From NCBI RefSeq assembly GCF_030546575.1, contig NZ_JAUOTN010000003.1, positions 372,001 through 436,000 on the forward strand: a stretch of 64,000 bases of DNA, read 5' to 3'. The position numbers and the translations under genes are program-made. Each line of letters starts with the position of its first letter. The first letter of the stretch is position 1. Below are positions 43,833 to 52,830 of this stretch, piece by piece. The notes below the pieces were generated by a model. The model was not told the DNA's origin and did not search any database. It saw only the letters and a list, made by a program, of their open reading frames with translations. This DNA is from Pontibacter coccineus. Lineage in GTDB: Bacteria > Bacteroidota > Bacteroidia > Cytophagales > Hymenobacteraceae.

Positions 43833-44209
43833 AGCGGGGAGTCGTTTAGACAAATATAGCCTTTTTCTGATACTGACAAGGAAAGTGACCTGCTAAGGTA
43901 TAGGAAATGTGTCGATCAGGCAGGTATAGCCTCTCCGTATCCGCCGGTTACTACTGGAATCCAGAGGATATGGAGGGGGCATACCTGTCAGGTGCGGTTA
44001 TGCCATTATGCAGCACTTCGCGCGCCCAGCATGATCTGATTGAGGTAGCCCTATTCCAGCAGGTCAGCATTCAATGGCCTTGCCAGCAAACAGCGAGCGG
44101 GTCGTACGTATGCTGTTTAAAATCTATGGAAATAAATTTCAGGGTTAAAAGGGGGGAAACCAATGTGATTATTTGTCTATTTTTACTGCCTATCAGTGAC
44201 GGTTAGCGT
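43833..44209. other. Intergenic region, nothing recognisable
   Basis: Between the divergent ATPase and DUF3267 genes. It contains two AGGTATAG words near 43895 and 43920. A 99-codon open frame at 43907-44206 has no family character and a skewed composition; I do not call it a gene. Confidence 0.5.
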
Positions 44210-44797
44210 ATGGAAGAAGAGAAATACAGGAAAACAGAACTGAGTATGTCCGCCGCCGAGGCCAATGTGCGGGCGCTCGTTTTCATCGTGCCGATTCTGG
44301 TCATTTACGGAGCGGCTTACTGGCTCATCTGGCCCGAACAGTTCGCTGCACAGCATCTGCGACAACTCGTGCAAACACAGCGGGACTTGCTGTTGATCTC
44401 TCCTTTGATCATGTTGCTGGTCTTTGTGCTTGGGGCAGTGGTGCACGAGCTGCTACACGGTCTCACCTGGGCTGTCTTTTGCAGAAATGGACTCAAGTCG
44501 ATCAGATACGGCGTGTACTGGAAAATGCTGACGCCTTACTGCCACTGCAAAGAGATACTGCCGCTCAGGTACTATGCGATAGGCGGGATGATGCCGGGCC
44601 TGGTGATGGGACTGCTGCCGGCGATCGTAGGTATAGCCACGGGCCATTTTCTGCTCTTCCTTTTCGGCCTGTTCTTCAGCATAGCCGCAGCCGGCGATCT
44701 GCTCATCCTCTGGATGCTGCGCCACCAGCACAGTTCCGACCTCGTGCAGGACCACCCGGATAAGATCGGTTGCTATGTGCTGAGCACAAAGGTATAG
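44210..44797 (+). CDS. DUF3267 domain protein, putative membrane zincin
   Basis: 195 residues with four to five hydrophobic segments. GAVVHELLHGLTWAVF near residue 80 holds the HExxH zinc-protease motif, and the KMLTPYCHCKEILPLRYY segment is typical of DUF3267. It is predicted to be an intramembrane or membrane-anchored metallopeptidase of unknown substrate. It stands alone, with no obvious partner. Confidence 0.85.
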   Translation: MEEEKYRKTELSMSAAEANVRALVFIVPILVIYGAAYWLIWPEQFAAQHLRQLVQTQRDLLLISPLIMLLVFVLGAVVHELLHGLTWAVFCRNGLKSIRYGVYWKMLTPYCHCKEILPLRYYAIGGMMPGLVMGLLPAIVGIATGHFLLFLFGLFFSIAAAGDLLILWMLRHQHSSDLVQDHPDKIGCYVLSTKV

Positions 44798-44991
44798 CTG
44801 GCAATTTAATTCCAACCGACCTGCCTGTTCTCAGAATAACCTGGCCTTCCGTCTTATACCTATACCTGCCTCCATCCAATCTGATTTCTTCGAAAACTCT
44901 AATCTGATCACGGTGAAACGGATGCTGTAGGAAAGTCACGTCTTTTTACTATATTTAAGGTATGGCTCTTTGGTACATGAAGCATAAAACT

Positions 44992-46191
44992 ATGAATTAT
45001 AAGAAACTGCTGGGCGGAAGTCTGGCTTTGGCAACCCTGCTTTGCAGCAATCTTACGGCATCGGCACAGGATTACAAGCAATTGCACGAAAAGGCCATTG
45101 TGGTCGACACCCACAACGATGTGCTGATCTCGGTACTGGAAGGTTTGCGGCTGGAGGATGACCTGCGCGGTAAAACACACTCTGATCTGGCCCGCTTTAA
45201 GGAGGGCGGGGTGGATGTGCAGGTGTTCTCTGTCTGGAGTGACGAGACCTATGGAGATGGCAAAGGCTTTAAATTCGCCAATCTCCAGATCGACTCGCTT
45301 GAGGCCATTGTAAAGCGTAACCCCGACAAGATGATGATGGCCCGCACGCCTGCAGACATAGAACAGGCCGTCGCGCAGAATAAAATGGCTACCATGATCG
45401 GGGTAGAGGGCGGCCACATGATGGAAAGCAACCTGAAGTACCTGGAGGCCTTGCACAAGCGCGGTACTATCTACATGACCCTCACCTGGAATAACTCTAC
45501 GCCCTGGGCCACTTCTGCCATGGACGAGACAAGTGGCAAATTGCCCAAGAACCGCAAGCCCGGGTTGACGAAGTTTGGCAAGCAGGTAGTGCGCAAAATG
45601 AACAAGCTGGGTATGCTGGTTGACCTCAGCCACGTAGGGGAGCGCACGTTCTGGGATGCGATGGCCACCACCACCAAACCGGTGCTGGTCTCGCACAGTT
45701 GTGTGCACCATTTCAACCCGCACTCCCGCAACCTGAAAGATGACCAGATACAGGCCATCGCCAAGAACGGCGGTGTGATCCACCTCAATTTCTTCTCCGG
45801 CTTCCTGGACCCGGAGCACGACAAGCGCATGAATGCCTTCAGGGCCAATCACAGAGCAGAGGTAGATTCGCTGCGCAAAGCAGGTGCGAACTCGATCCAG
45901 ATCTCTGACTGGGCCATGGCAAACTACCCCAACGAAGCTTCACAGCTTCGTCCGCCACTTTCCCTGCTGCTCGACCACCTCGACCACATCGTGAAACTGG
46001 CAGGCGTAGACTACGTGGGCCTCGGCTCGGACTTCGACGGTATCACCTCTACGCCACAGCAGCTGGATAGTGTAGCCGATATGCCGGTAATCACCCGCGA
46101 ACTGCTTGCCAGAGGGTATAGCGAAGAAGATATTAAGAAAATACTGGGCGAGAACTTCCTGCGCGTGCTGCGGGCAAACGTGGGTTCTTGA
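44992..46191 (+). CDS. Membrane dipeptidase, peptidase family M19
   Basis: 399 residues from the Met in NYKKLLGGSLALATLL, which begins a good signal peptide cleaved near TASAQ. Met codons at 44962 and 44977 are alternatives. VDTHNDVL holds the HxD zinc ligands, GVEGGHMM the bridging Glu, and DLSHVGERT and VSHSCVHH further ligands. VGLGSDFDGI supplies the catalytic Asp region. M19 enzymes cleave dipeptides, often with a D-residue, in the periplasm. It has its own terminator. Confidence 0.93.
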   Translation: MNYKKLLGGSLALATLLCSNLTASAQDYKQLHEKAIVVDTHNDVLISVLEGLRLEDDLRGKTHSDLARFKEGGVDVQVFSVWSDETYGDGKGFKFANLQIDSLEAIVKRNPDKMMMARTPADIEQAVAQNKMATMIGVEGGHMMESNLKYLEALHKRGTIYMTLTWNNSTPWATSAMDETSGKLPKNRKPGLTKFGKQVVRKMNKLGMLVDLSHVGERTFWDAMATTTKPVLVSHSCVHHFNPHSRNLKDDQIQAIAKNGGVIHLNFFSGFLDPEHDKRMNAFRANHRAEVDSLRKAGANSIQISDWAMANYPNEASQLRPPLSLLLDHLDHIVKLAGVDYVGLGSDFDGITSTPQQLDSVADMPVITRELLARGYSEEDIKKILGENFLRVLRANVGS

Positions 46192-46228
46192 GCAGGTATA
46201 TCCACTGAGTAGCTTATTAGTTAGCATA

Positions 46229-46265
46229 GAAGGCTCGTAAATTAGCGGTTTACGGGCCTTTTTGC
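46229..46265 (+). terminator. Rho-independent terminator of the M19 gene
   Basis: AAGGCTCGTAAA pairs with TTTACGGGCCTT with one mismatch, followed by TTTGCTTTT. Confidence 0.75.
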
Positions 46266-46321
46266 TTTTAGCCCCACCTGAACTTTTCGATTTCTCTCCT
46301 TTCTGAGTTGCCTGATTCGGA

Positions 46322-46348
46322 TACCCAGGCTTTACCTGAGTCTGGGTA
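46322..46348. repeat. Inverted repeat upstream of the recombinase
   Basis: TACCCAG and CTGGGTA arms are separated by 13 bases, about 105 bases before the recombinase start. It could be a hairpin, an operator or part of a recombination site. Confidence 0.4.
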
Positions 46349-46454
46349 CTTGGGTGTTGTGTAACTGATTGAATACCATTTAGATGTATAGATATTGTAC
46401 ATCTTGCGGAGCATTTGATTGATTATTAACTTTAAAAATAAAAGGAGGAACGAA

Positions 46455-47678
46455 ATGGACACCAAGATCAGTATCCTGTTTTACGGCAGGAAAGCCAAGA
46501 CCACCAAGGGCAATCTCTTGCCCATTTACCTGCGCGTCACGCTGCAGGGCAGGCGGCTGGAGTTGAGTACCTACCGCTACGTCTCGCCCGAGCGTTGGTC
46601 TGTGGAGGCGGGCAAAATGAAGGGCAGCTCAGTGGAGGCCCGGAGCGTGAACGCCTACCTGGACACCCTCCGGGACAAGGCCTACGGCCACCACCGGGAA
46701 CTGCTCGAGGAAGGCAGGCCCGTCACCCTGGAGGCGTTCCGGGAGAAGTGGATGGGGATAAAGGAGAAGCCGGTGATGCTGCTGGAGGTGTTTCAGATGC
46801 ACAATGACCAGGTGAGTAAGCTGGTGGGCAAGGACTACGCCGCGGGCACCCTGGAGCGCTACGCCACCTCCCTGCAGCACACCCGTGACTTTATCCGCTG
46901 GAAGCACGGGGTGGAGGACATCGACGTAAGGAAGCTCTCCTACGGCTTCATCACCGACTACGAGTTCTGGTTCAAGACCGTGAGAAACTGCGCCCACAAC
47001 ACCACGATGAAGTACCTGGCCAACTTCAAGAAGGTCATTCACCTGTGCCTGAAGAACGGCTGGCTGGAGCGCGATCCTTTCCTGGGCTACAAGATGAGCA
47101 AGCGGGAGGTGGTGCGCGAGTGCCTCAGCCAGGCCGAGCTGCAGCGCATGGCCGAAAAGGAGTTCGCCACCGACCGGCTCGCTCAGGTGCGGGACATCTT
47201 CCTCTTCAGCTGCTACACGGGCCTAGCCTACGTGGACGTGCAGCAGCTCAGACGCTCCGAAATAGGGGAGGGCATGGACGGGGAGCGGTGGGTCTTCACC
47301 CGGCGGCAGAAGACAGAGACGCCCTCCCGGATCCCGCTCCTGCCGGTGGCCCTGGCTATTCTGGAGAGGTACCAGGATCATCCCCAGTGCCTTTACCAGG
47401 ACCGGGTGCTGCCCGTGCTCAGCAACCAGAAGATGAATGCCTACCTCAAGGAGATCGCCGATCTGTGCGGCATCCAAAAGACACTCACCTTCCACATCGC
47501 CCGCCACACCTTTGCCACCACCGTCACCCTCTCCAACGGGGTGCCCATCGAGGTAGTAAGCCAAATGCTGGGGTACCGCAACCTGAAGACCACTCAGCTT
47601 TACGCCAAGACCCTGGACCAGAAAGTAAGCGAGGACATGCAGCAGCTCCGGGACAGGTTGCTATTGAAGGGGTGGTGA
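46455..47678 (+). CDS. Tyrosine recombinase / site-specific integrase
   Basis: 407 residues from ATG 46455. An N-terminal Arm/SAM-like domain (ISILFYGRKAKTTKGNLLPI to about 100), a core-binding domain, then the catalytic domain with HIARHTFATT (H-x-x-R), MLGYRNLKTTQLYAKT (nucleophile Tyr). The first catalytic Arg position reads TGLAYVDVQQL, as in many Bacteroidota integrases. A perfect AGGAGG lies 7 bases before the ATG, unlike nearby genes. The gene is distinctly GC-rich. No tRNA, transposition genes or cargo are adjacent, so it looks like an isolated remnant or an invertase-type enzyme. Confidence 0.92.
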   Translation: MDTKISILFYGRKAKTTKGNLLPIYLRVTLQGRRLELSTYRYVSPERWSVEAGKMKGSSVEARSVNAYLDTLRDKAYGHHRELLEEGRPVTLEAFREKWMGIKEKPVMLLEVFQMHNDQVSKLVGKDYAAGTLERYATSLQHTRDFIRWKHGVEDIDVRKLSYGFITDYEFWFKTVRNCAHNTTMKYLANFKKVIHLCLKNGWLERDPFLGYKMSKREVVRECLSQAELQRMAEKEFATDRLAQVRDIFLFSCYTGLAYVDVQQLRRSEIGEGMDGERWVFTRRQKTETPSRIPLLPVALAILERYQDHPQCLYQDRVLPVLSNQKMNAYLKEIADLCGIQKTLTFHIARHTFATTVTLSNGVPIEVVSQMLGYRNLKTTQLYAKTLDQKVSEDMQQLRDRLLLKGW

Positions 47679-47909
47679 GTAGCCGCTCAGTGAAATCTTC
47701 TGTATGTACCGCCTCACGGGTAGGGCATATCCTCATCAGGGGACAGCCACTGCTTCTACATGGAGATTCCCACCGCTAAAGCAGATGGGATTCTTGGACT
47801 ACCCGCCCCTTGTCGTTGTATAGGATACATCGGTGTCTGACTCCCAAGTATCAGGGCTTTCTATGGCATCTGCTCGTGATCACGGATGTGGACGCGCCTC
47901 ATACGATAC

Positions 47910-49391
47910 CTACTCCACAGGCACAACCCTGTAAATCGTCCCTGGACTTTCCACTGCAACGTAAATAAACCCATCCGGTCCCATCTTTACATCCCGCACA
48001 CGGCCGATGTTTTTGAGGAGCTTTTCTTCGCTCACGATCTTATTGCCATCCATTTTAAGCTTGCTCAGGAATTGGAAGCGCAACGAACCAACCAGTAGGT
48101 CGCCTTCCCAGCCTTTGTAGCGGTTGCCCGTCACGAAAGCCATACCGGATGGAGCAATGGAGGGCACCCAGTACCAGAGGGGCTGCTCCATACCTTCTTT
48201 TTTGGTCAGTTCGGTCAGCACAGTGCCGTTGTAGTTGATGCCGTAGGAGATGACCGGCCAGCCGTAGTTCTTGCCTTTCTCGGCGATGTTTACCTCGTCG
48301 CCGCCTCTCGGGCCGTGCTCGTTTGTCCAGATGGCGCCGGTAGTGGGGTGGATGGTCATGCCCTGGATGTTACGGTTGCCGATGGTCCAGATAGAGGCGA
48401 AGGCACCTTTTTCGTTTGCAAAAGGGTTGTCGGCAGGTATAGCGCCGTCGTCTTTGATACGGTGTACTTTGCCTGGTGCGCGCTCGATGGTCTGGGCATT
48501 CTCGTGGTGCTGGCCGCGGTCACCTACCGATACATAGAGGAGGCCGTCGCGGCCAAACTCCAGGCGGGAGCCGTAGTGGTGACGGGTGCGGGCCCAGGGC
48601 TGCGCCTCGAAGATTACTTTCTGTTCCGTGAGTTTATTGCCGTCCAGCCTGGCGCGCAGCACCGCTGTGGTCGAGAGGGTCTGGTCTCCTTCTTTCTTGA
48701 AGGCAGAGTAGGAGAGGTAGATCAGGTCGTTCCTGGCAAAATCCGGGTGCACCTCTACATCCAGCAGACCGCCCTGGCCCTGAGCCAGTACTTCAGGTGC
48801 ACCGGCAATCTTCTGTAGTTGGCGACTTCCTTTCGGCAGGCGGTAAAAAGCCCCGTTGCGGTCGGTGATCAGCATATCGCCGTTTGGCAGGAAAGCCATT
48901 CCCCACGGAATTTCCATACCTGTCGCCACCGTGTCGAGGCGGTAGCTGAGGGCTTCGGAGGTATAGACTGCAGCGGCTGTGGCTTCCTCGCTGAAATCGT
49001 ACTGCTTCACGTTCTGTATACCTTCCTGAATGTAGGCCACCAGCGCCGTGATCTCCTGATCTGTGAACGCCTGTTCAAAGGCGGGCATCCCTTCCTCGGG
49101 GTAGCCATGTTTGATGGCGGCAAAAAGGTTTTCGGCGGTGTTGCCATGCTTCCATTTTCGGTCGGTGAAAGCTTCCATCTGCTCGCCGTGACAGCCGGAG
49201 CAGTAGCTGGCGTAGTTGGTGCGGGCTTTCTCCAGTTGCGCCTCGCTCAAAGCTACTTCCTGAACGGACGTTTGGGCAACAGTTTGCGTCTTATTGTCAG
49301 TTGTGCTGGTAGTATTGCCGGAGCTGGTGCAGCTCTCCAGTGTGATGAGGGCCAAACCCAGAAGCGGGAGTAGGTGCGATGTTCTTAACAT
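47910..49391 (-). CDS. Lipoprotein: cytochrome c fused to PQQ-dependent sugar dehydrogenase-like beta-propeller
   Basis: 493 residues from the Met at 49391, which starts a lipoprotein signal (LLGLALITLESC). Residues around 55-135 form a class I cytochrome c with CSGCH as haem site and EEGMPAFEQAF holding the Met ligand. From about 150 the glucose/sorbosone dehydrogenase propeller begins (MEIPWGMAFLPNGDMLITD, GGLLDVEVHPDFA, GRDGLLYVSVGDRGQH). It is expected to oxidise sugars in the periplasm and pass electrons to its own haem. The order haem first, propeller second is less common than the reverse. Confidence 0.88.
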   Translation of the reverse strand: MLRTSHLLPLLGLALITLESCTSSGNTTSTTDNKTQTVAQTSVQEVALSEAQLEKARTNYASYCSGCHGEQMEAFTDRKWKHGNTAENLFAAIKHGYPEEGMPAFEQAFTDQEITALVAYIQEGIQNVKQYDFSEEATAAAVYTSEALSYRLDTVATGMEIPWGMAFLPNGDMLITDRNGAFYRLPKGSRQLQKIAGAPEVLAQGQGGLLDVEVHPDFARNDLIYLSYSAFKKEGDQTLSTTAVLRARLDGNKLTEQKVIFEAQPWARTRHHYGSRLEFGRDGLLYVSVGDRGQHHENAQTIERAPGKVHRIKDDGAIPADNPFANEKGAFASIWTIGNRNIQGMTIHPTTGAIWTNEHGPRGGDEVNIAEKGKNYGWPVISYGINYNGTVLTELTKKEGMEQPLWYWVPSIAPSGMAFVTGNRYKGWEGDLLVGSLRFQFLSKLKMDGNKIVSEEKLLKNIGRVRDVKMGPDGFIYVAVESPGTIYRVVPVE

Positions 49392-49471
49392 AGTATTTGT
49401 GTAGTGCAGTCGTGCGACTTTATGTGATCTATACGGTTGAGTACACAAATATAGCTTTCCTGCTTTATTTC

Positions 49472-49528
49472 AGGTATAAAATCTGTTTGGTGAGCCGGGT
49501 CAGGTATAGAGACCGGCAACCAGGTATA
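49472..49528. repeat. Three CAGGTATA words within 57 bases
   Basis: AGGTATA occurs at 49472, 49502 and 49522 in the divergent intergenic region between the sugar dehydrogenase lipoprotein and the TonB-domain gene. All are in the same orientation. Confidence 0.7.
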
Positions 49529-49582
49529 GGAAAGATGGTGGCAGTAAGTTAGTTTAGCACGTCTAATTCATATCAAAATCAA

Positions 49583-50305
49583 ATGTTTAAGAAGCTACAC
49601 CTGCTCCTACTATTGCTGAATTGCACATGTGCCATTGCCACCGCGCAGATCAGTACAAAAGATGTTGCTCAGTTGCCCAATGCAGCCATTTACTCCGCTA
49701 GTCAAGATGATCTGATCAAAACACTTGCCACGAGTATCCGTTTTCCGGCACTCGCTTATCGGGCTAGTAGAGTTGGAACAGTAGTGGGTGTCATAAAATT
49801 TTCGAGAAGCGGGGATATTGTGGAGATAGGAACACTTAACAAAGCCTTTCCAGAGTTTAAAAAGGAGTTTGAACGGGTGGTCCCTCTCATCAAAGGCAAA
49901 TGGACTGCAACAAACGACACAGCGCAGTTCTTCTATGCCGTGATTCCTGTTCAGTTTAGAGTAATAGGGGTAGGCTATGCCTTGAACAGTGATTTAAAGC
50001 CTGCTTATTTTCAGGAAACGATTGTGACTTCGGCATCGGGTGTATCCAGTAGAAAGGAAGCAATGGCGCTGGAACAAAAGTCTGCAGGCGTATACCAACA
50101 GATGGAAAATGACCTGGTAGTCCAAGTGAACACCTATGTAGAGCAGGAAAACTTTGAGGAGGCTATCAAAACGCTGGAAGAACTGGTGAATCTGCAACCG
50201 CTGCATATTGCCTACTATCAACCCCTGATCTCACTGCACGAGCGGGTAGGGAACGAACAGGAGGCAGCCTACTATAGAGAAGTCGTGCGATTGTTCGCAA
50301 AATAA
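49583..50305 (+). CDS. Exported protein with a TonB C-terminal-like domain
   Basis: 240 residues with a signal peptide (LHLLLLLLNCTCAIATAQ). TSIRFPALAYRASRVGTVVG and VIKFSRSGDIVEIGTLNKAF follow the TonB_C pattern also seen at 54.4-58.2 kb, but there is no Pro-rich linker. The last 70 residues (EQENFEEAIKTLEELVNLQP) look like a tetratricopeptide-type helical pair. Function unknown; perhaps an envelope-associated protein rather than a true energy transducer. Confidence 0.7.
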   Translation: MFKKLHLLLLLLNCTCAIATAQISTKDVAQLPNAAIYSASQDDLIKTLATSIRFPALAYRASRVGTVVGVIKFSRSGDIVEIGTLNKAFPEFKKEFERVVPLIKGKWTATNDTAQFFYAVIPVQFRVIGVGYALNSDLKPAYFQETIVTSASGVSSRKEAMALEQKSAGVYQQMENDLVVQVNTYVEQENFEEAIKTLEELVNLQPLHIAYYQPLISLHERVGNEQEAAYYREVVRLFAK

Positions 50306-50323
50306 AATCCTCACCTATACCTT

Positions 50324-50366
50324 AAAAAAGTGAAAGCCACCCGATGAAGGTGGCTTTCACTTTTTT
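50324..50366. terminator. Bidirectional terminator between convergent genes
   Basis: A perfect 18-base stem AAAAAAGTGAAAGCCACC / GGTGGCTTTCACTTTTTT with a 7-base loop serves both the + gene ending at 50305 and the - gene ending at 50381. Confidence 0.92.
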
Positions 50367-50380
50367 ATCCTGGTTCTGTT

Positions 50381-52132
50381 TTACAACGGCAATTTCACAT
50401 CCTGCATCAGCCTGCCTACCGGGTACATGTTGTGGGTAGGCTCGTAGTGCGGGGAGTTTCTATAAACGAAGTCCAGCTGGGCGCGGGCACTCTTGGCGAA
50501 CTCCGGGTCTTTCTTTTTACGCTCCTCCAGCTGCTTGCGCAGGTCCGGGTTTTTCTTCAGGATCTCAGCGGCCAGGTCTTCAAACACATAGCTCGAGAAG
50601 TACTCCTTCTGCATCAGGATACTGTCGAAGAAGTTCCAGTTGAAGTAAGAGTCCACGGCCTGCGGTTCCAGGGCTTCTACTAAAAAGCGGTTGGCCTCCT
50701 GGTTCAGGTATACCACATAGTCGCCTTTGAGGAACTGGCGCGGTATGGTGCGGGCCTCCACCTTGGTACCGGAGTGCAGATAGTGGCCCTCGTACGCACG
50801 CGGCGATGTTTTGTAGTCGGTGATGTAGTAGGTGTCGAGCGTGATTGTGGTGTCGCGCTTGAGCTGGCGCATCTCCACTTTGTTCAGCTTCAGGCGGTCA
50901 ATCACCTCGCGCCATGCCTGCGGAATGATGTAGGCCACTGGCTTCTCCACCGTCACAGTCGGGGTGAAGGTGTTGTAGTAGTTGAGGTTAGTAGAATAGG
51001 GCGCTTTGCGGTCGTAATAAAGACGCTCCAGCCCGCTCACCTCGCTTGGCTTATACTTGGCAGCATAGCCCAGGAAAGGGATCTTCTCTACCTTAGTCGT
51101 GTCCAGTTGCCAGTCTAGCGCGAAGGCTTTCTGTGTAAGGGTTTCCTGTTTGGCCTTGGTGCGGAGCTGGCCTATCTCTTTGGCGTCGCGGCTCACGGTG
51201 CTGATCATGTGCTCCATCAGCTTGTAAGTGGATTTTACGCGTTGGTCAAAAGGCTTGAGCATGTGCGTCTCCGGCACAAAACCGATGGTATTATAAAGAG
51301 CGGTATAGCCAGTGGCGTAGCGCGGCGACTCCATGAAACCTACGATTCCTTTCTCCGGTGTCTCACCGATGGTATTCATGTAAGGCACCATCGGGAACTT
51401 GTCTTTCTTCATGCCTTCATAGAGCGTCGGCAGCATCTTGCCCTGCAGGTAGCCGGCCAGTGTCGGGTTCAGCTTGTTGTGCTGCGTGGCGATGAGCGTC
51501 ATCACGTGCTGGTAATCGGCGCCGTTGGAGGTATGGTTGTCCATGAATACGTCCGGGTCCCAGTCGCGGTAGATGAGGTGGAAAGTCTGGGCGTTTTTGG
51601 AATCGGTCTTCAGGTAATCGCGGTTCAGGTCGAGGTTGCGGGCGTTGCCCCGGAAGCCGTAGCTCTCCGGACCTTCCTGGTTGGTGCGGGTATGGCTGTT
51701 GCGGTTCAAAGCGCCGCCGATGTTGTAGACAGGTATAATAGCCAGCACCACATTATCTAACTGCTTGCGCTTGCTTTTGTCCTGCAGGTAGTCGCGGAGC
51801 AGCAGCATGGTGGCGTCTATCCCTTCGGGTTCGCCCGGGTGTATGCCGTTCTGGATGAGCAGTACGCGCTTGTCTTTCTGCTTTACTGATTTCGGGTCAA
51901 AATCCTTGTCGGTGGAGACGATAACCAGGTGCAACAGACGGCCGGAGTCGGTATAGCCGTAAGGCACCATTTTCACTTCGTCGTAAGTCGCATCGAGCTT
52001 GCGGTACCAGTCGATGGCCTCGTCGTAAGTGGCGGTCTGGTTCTTGTTGCCTTTCTCGTAAGGCGTTTTGAGGTCGTTTTTGTCAGGTGTTCCGGTAGCC
52101 AGCAGCGCGGCTAAGAGTAGGGTCGTCAGCAT
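50381..52132 (-). CDS. M14-family zinc carboxypeptidase
   Basis: 583 residues with a short signal peptide (LTTLLLAALLATGTP). NGIHPGEPEGID holds the HxxE zinc site and DNHTSNGADYQHV the third His. NLDLNRDYLKTDSKNA is typical of a Bacteroidota M14 subgroup. The catalytic Glu is expected in the EVHPDF-equivalent region but I cannot place it with certainty. The C-terminal 200 residues are family-specific. Exported peptide or cell-wall peptide hydrolase. Confidence 0.9.
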   Translation of the reverse strand: MLTTLLLAALLATGTPDKNDLKTPYEKGNKNQTATYDEAIDWYRKLDATYDEVKMVPYGYTDSGRLLHLVIVSTDKDFDPKSVKQKDKRVLLIQNGIHPGEPEGIDATMLLLRDYLQDKSKRKQLDNVVLAIIPVYNIGGALNRNSHTRTNQEGPESYGFRGNARNLDLNRDYLKTDSKNAQTFHLIYRDWDPDVFMDNHTSNGADYQHVMTLIATQHNKLNPTLAGYLQGKMLPTLYEGMKKDKFPMVPYMNTIGETPEKGIVGFMESPRYATGYTALYNTIGFVPETHMLKPFDQRVKSTYKLMEHMISTVSRDAKEIGQLRTKAKQETLTQKAFALDWQLDTTKVEKIPFLGYAAKYKPSEVSGLERLYYDRKAPYSTNLNYYNTFTPTVTVEKPVAYIIPQAWREVIDRLKLNKVEMRQLKRDTTITLDTYYITDYKTSPRAYEGHYLHSGTKVEARTIPRQFLKGDYVVYLNQEANRFLVEALEPQAVDSYFNWNFFDSILMQKEYFSSYVFEDLAAEILKKNPDLRKQLEERKKKDPEFAKSARAQLDFVYRNSPHYEPTHNMYPVGRLMQDVKLPL

Positions 52133-52337
52133 GTATGGTGTTTACAATTGTTCTTGCAGAGCAATGTTAACCAATTATGCCCAGAAATGGAATCAGAAAA
52201 ATGGTTGAACGTTGATTTTTGTATGCGCAAGAAGCCGTGAGTAGCTCAAGCAGCCAGCTTTCAGAAAGGGATGTCCGCAAAAGCACATAATAAGTCGCCA
52301 GCAAGGGTACAGAGGAGCCCTACTCAAGTGTCAAGTA

Positions 52338-52354
52338 AGGTATAGTCTATACCT
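52338..52354. repeat. Palindromic pair of AGGTATAG words
   Basis: AGGTATAG-T-CTATACCT is a perfect dyad overlapping the 3' end of the doxX gene region. It is formed by two facing copies of the over-represented word. Confidence 0.75.
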
Positions 52355-52790
52355 GAAACGTCTTGCGGTTCTTATTCGGGAAGAGTGCTTTATCGAGGCT
52401 ATACCTGCCAGGGCCAATAAAGTAGAGGGCAAAAAATAGGATGGCTGCCTCGAGGGCGTGGGAGTAACCGCCAAATCCGTCGCCGGCGTTGACATGGCGC
52501 AGGGTTGCCACCAGCATGGTGATCACCAGTAGCACCGTAACGGGCCTGAAAAACAACCCGAGCACCAGCAGCGCGCCGCCTACCGTTTCGGCAAAGGCCG
52601 CCATAAAACCCCAGAACTCCGGCATCAGGTCGATCCCCAACAGCTGCATGTTCGCTCCGATTTTGGCCCAGCGCTCGGGCCCGCCGACCATTTTGGGCCA
52701 GCCATGCAGGATGAACATAATGCCGATGCCGATGCGGAGAAGCAGCAGGCCGGTGTTTTTATAGCTGTAGCGGGTGCGGAGTAATGACAT
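52347..52790 (-). CDS. DoxX family membrane protein
   Basis: 147 residues with four membrane helices. LLLLRIGIGIMFILHGWPKMVGG and FAAFAETVGGALLVLGLF-like segments (MAAFAETVGGALLVLG) are diagnostic of DoxX. Members are often linked to respiration or redox defence, but the reaction is unknown. It is a single gene here. Confidence 0.92.
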   Translation of the reverse strand: MSLLRTRYSYKNTGLLLLRIGIGIMFILHGWPKMVGGPERWAKIGANMQLLGIDLMPEFWGFMAAFAETVGGALLVLGLFFRPVTVLLVITMLVATLRHVNAGDGFGGYSHALEAAILFFALYFIGPGRYSLDKALFPNKNRKTFQV

Positions 52791-52830
52791 GCGAGCAATA
52801 ATACGTAATCCGCTGAAATATTACAATAAA

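Noticed and set aside
43907..44206. 99-codon frame upstream of the DUF3267 gene
   Set aside because: No recognisable motif, unusual composition, and it spans a divergent promoter region.
46455..47678. Recombinase as the integrase of the polysaccharide locus
   Set aside because: It lies more than 16 kb beyond the locus end, with housekeeping genes between, and no repeats link it to the locus.
47045..47779. A 244-codon frame overlapping the recombinase
   Set aside because: Arg/Gly/Pro-rich product in a shifted frame of a GC-rich gene, with no start context or family signal.
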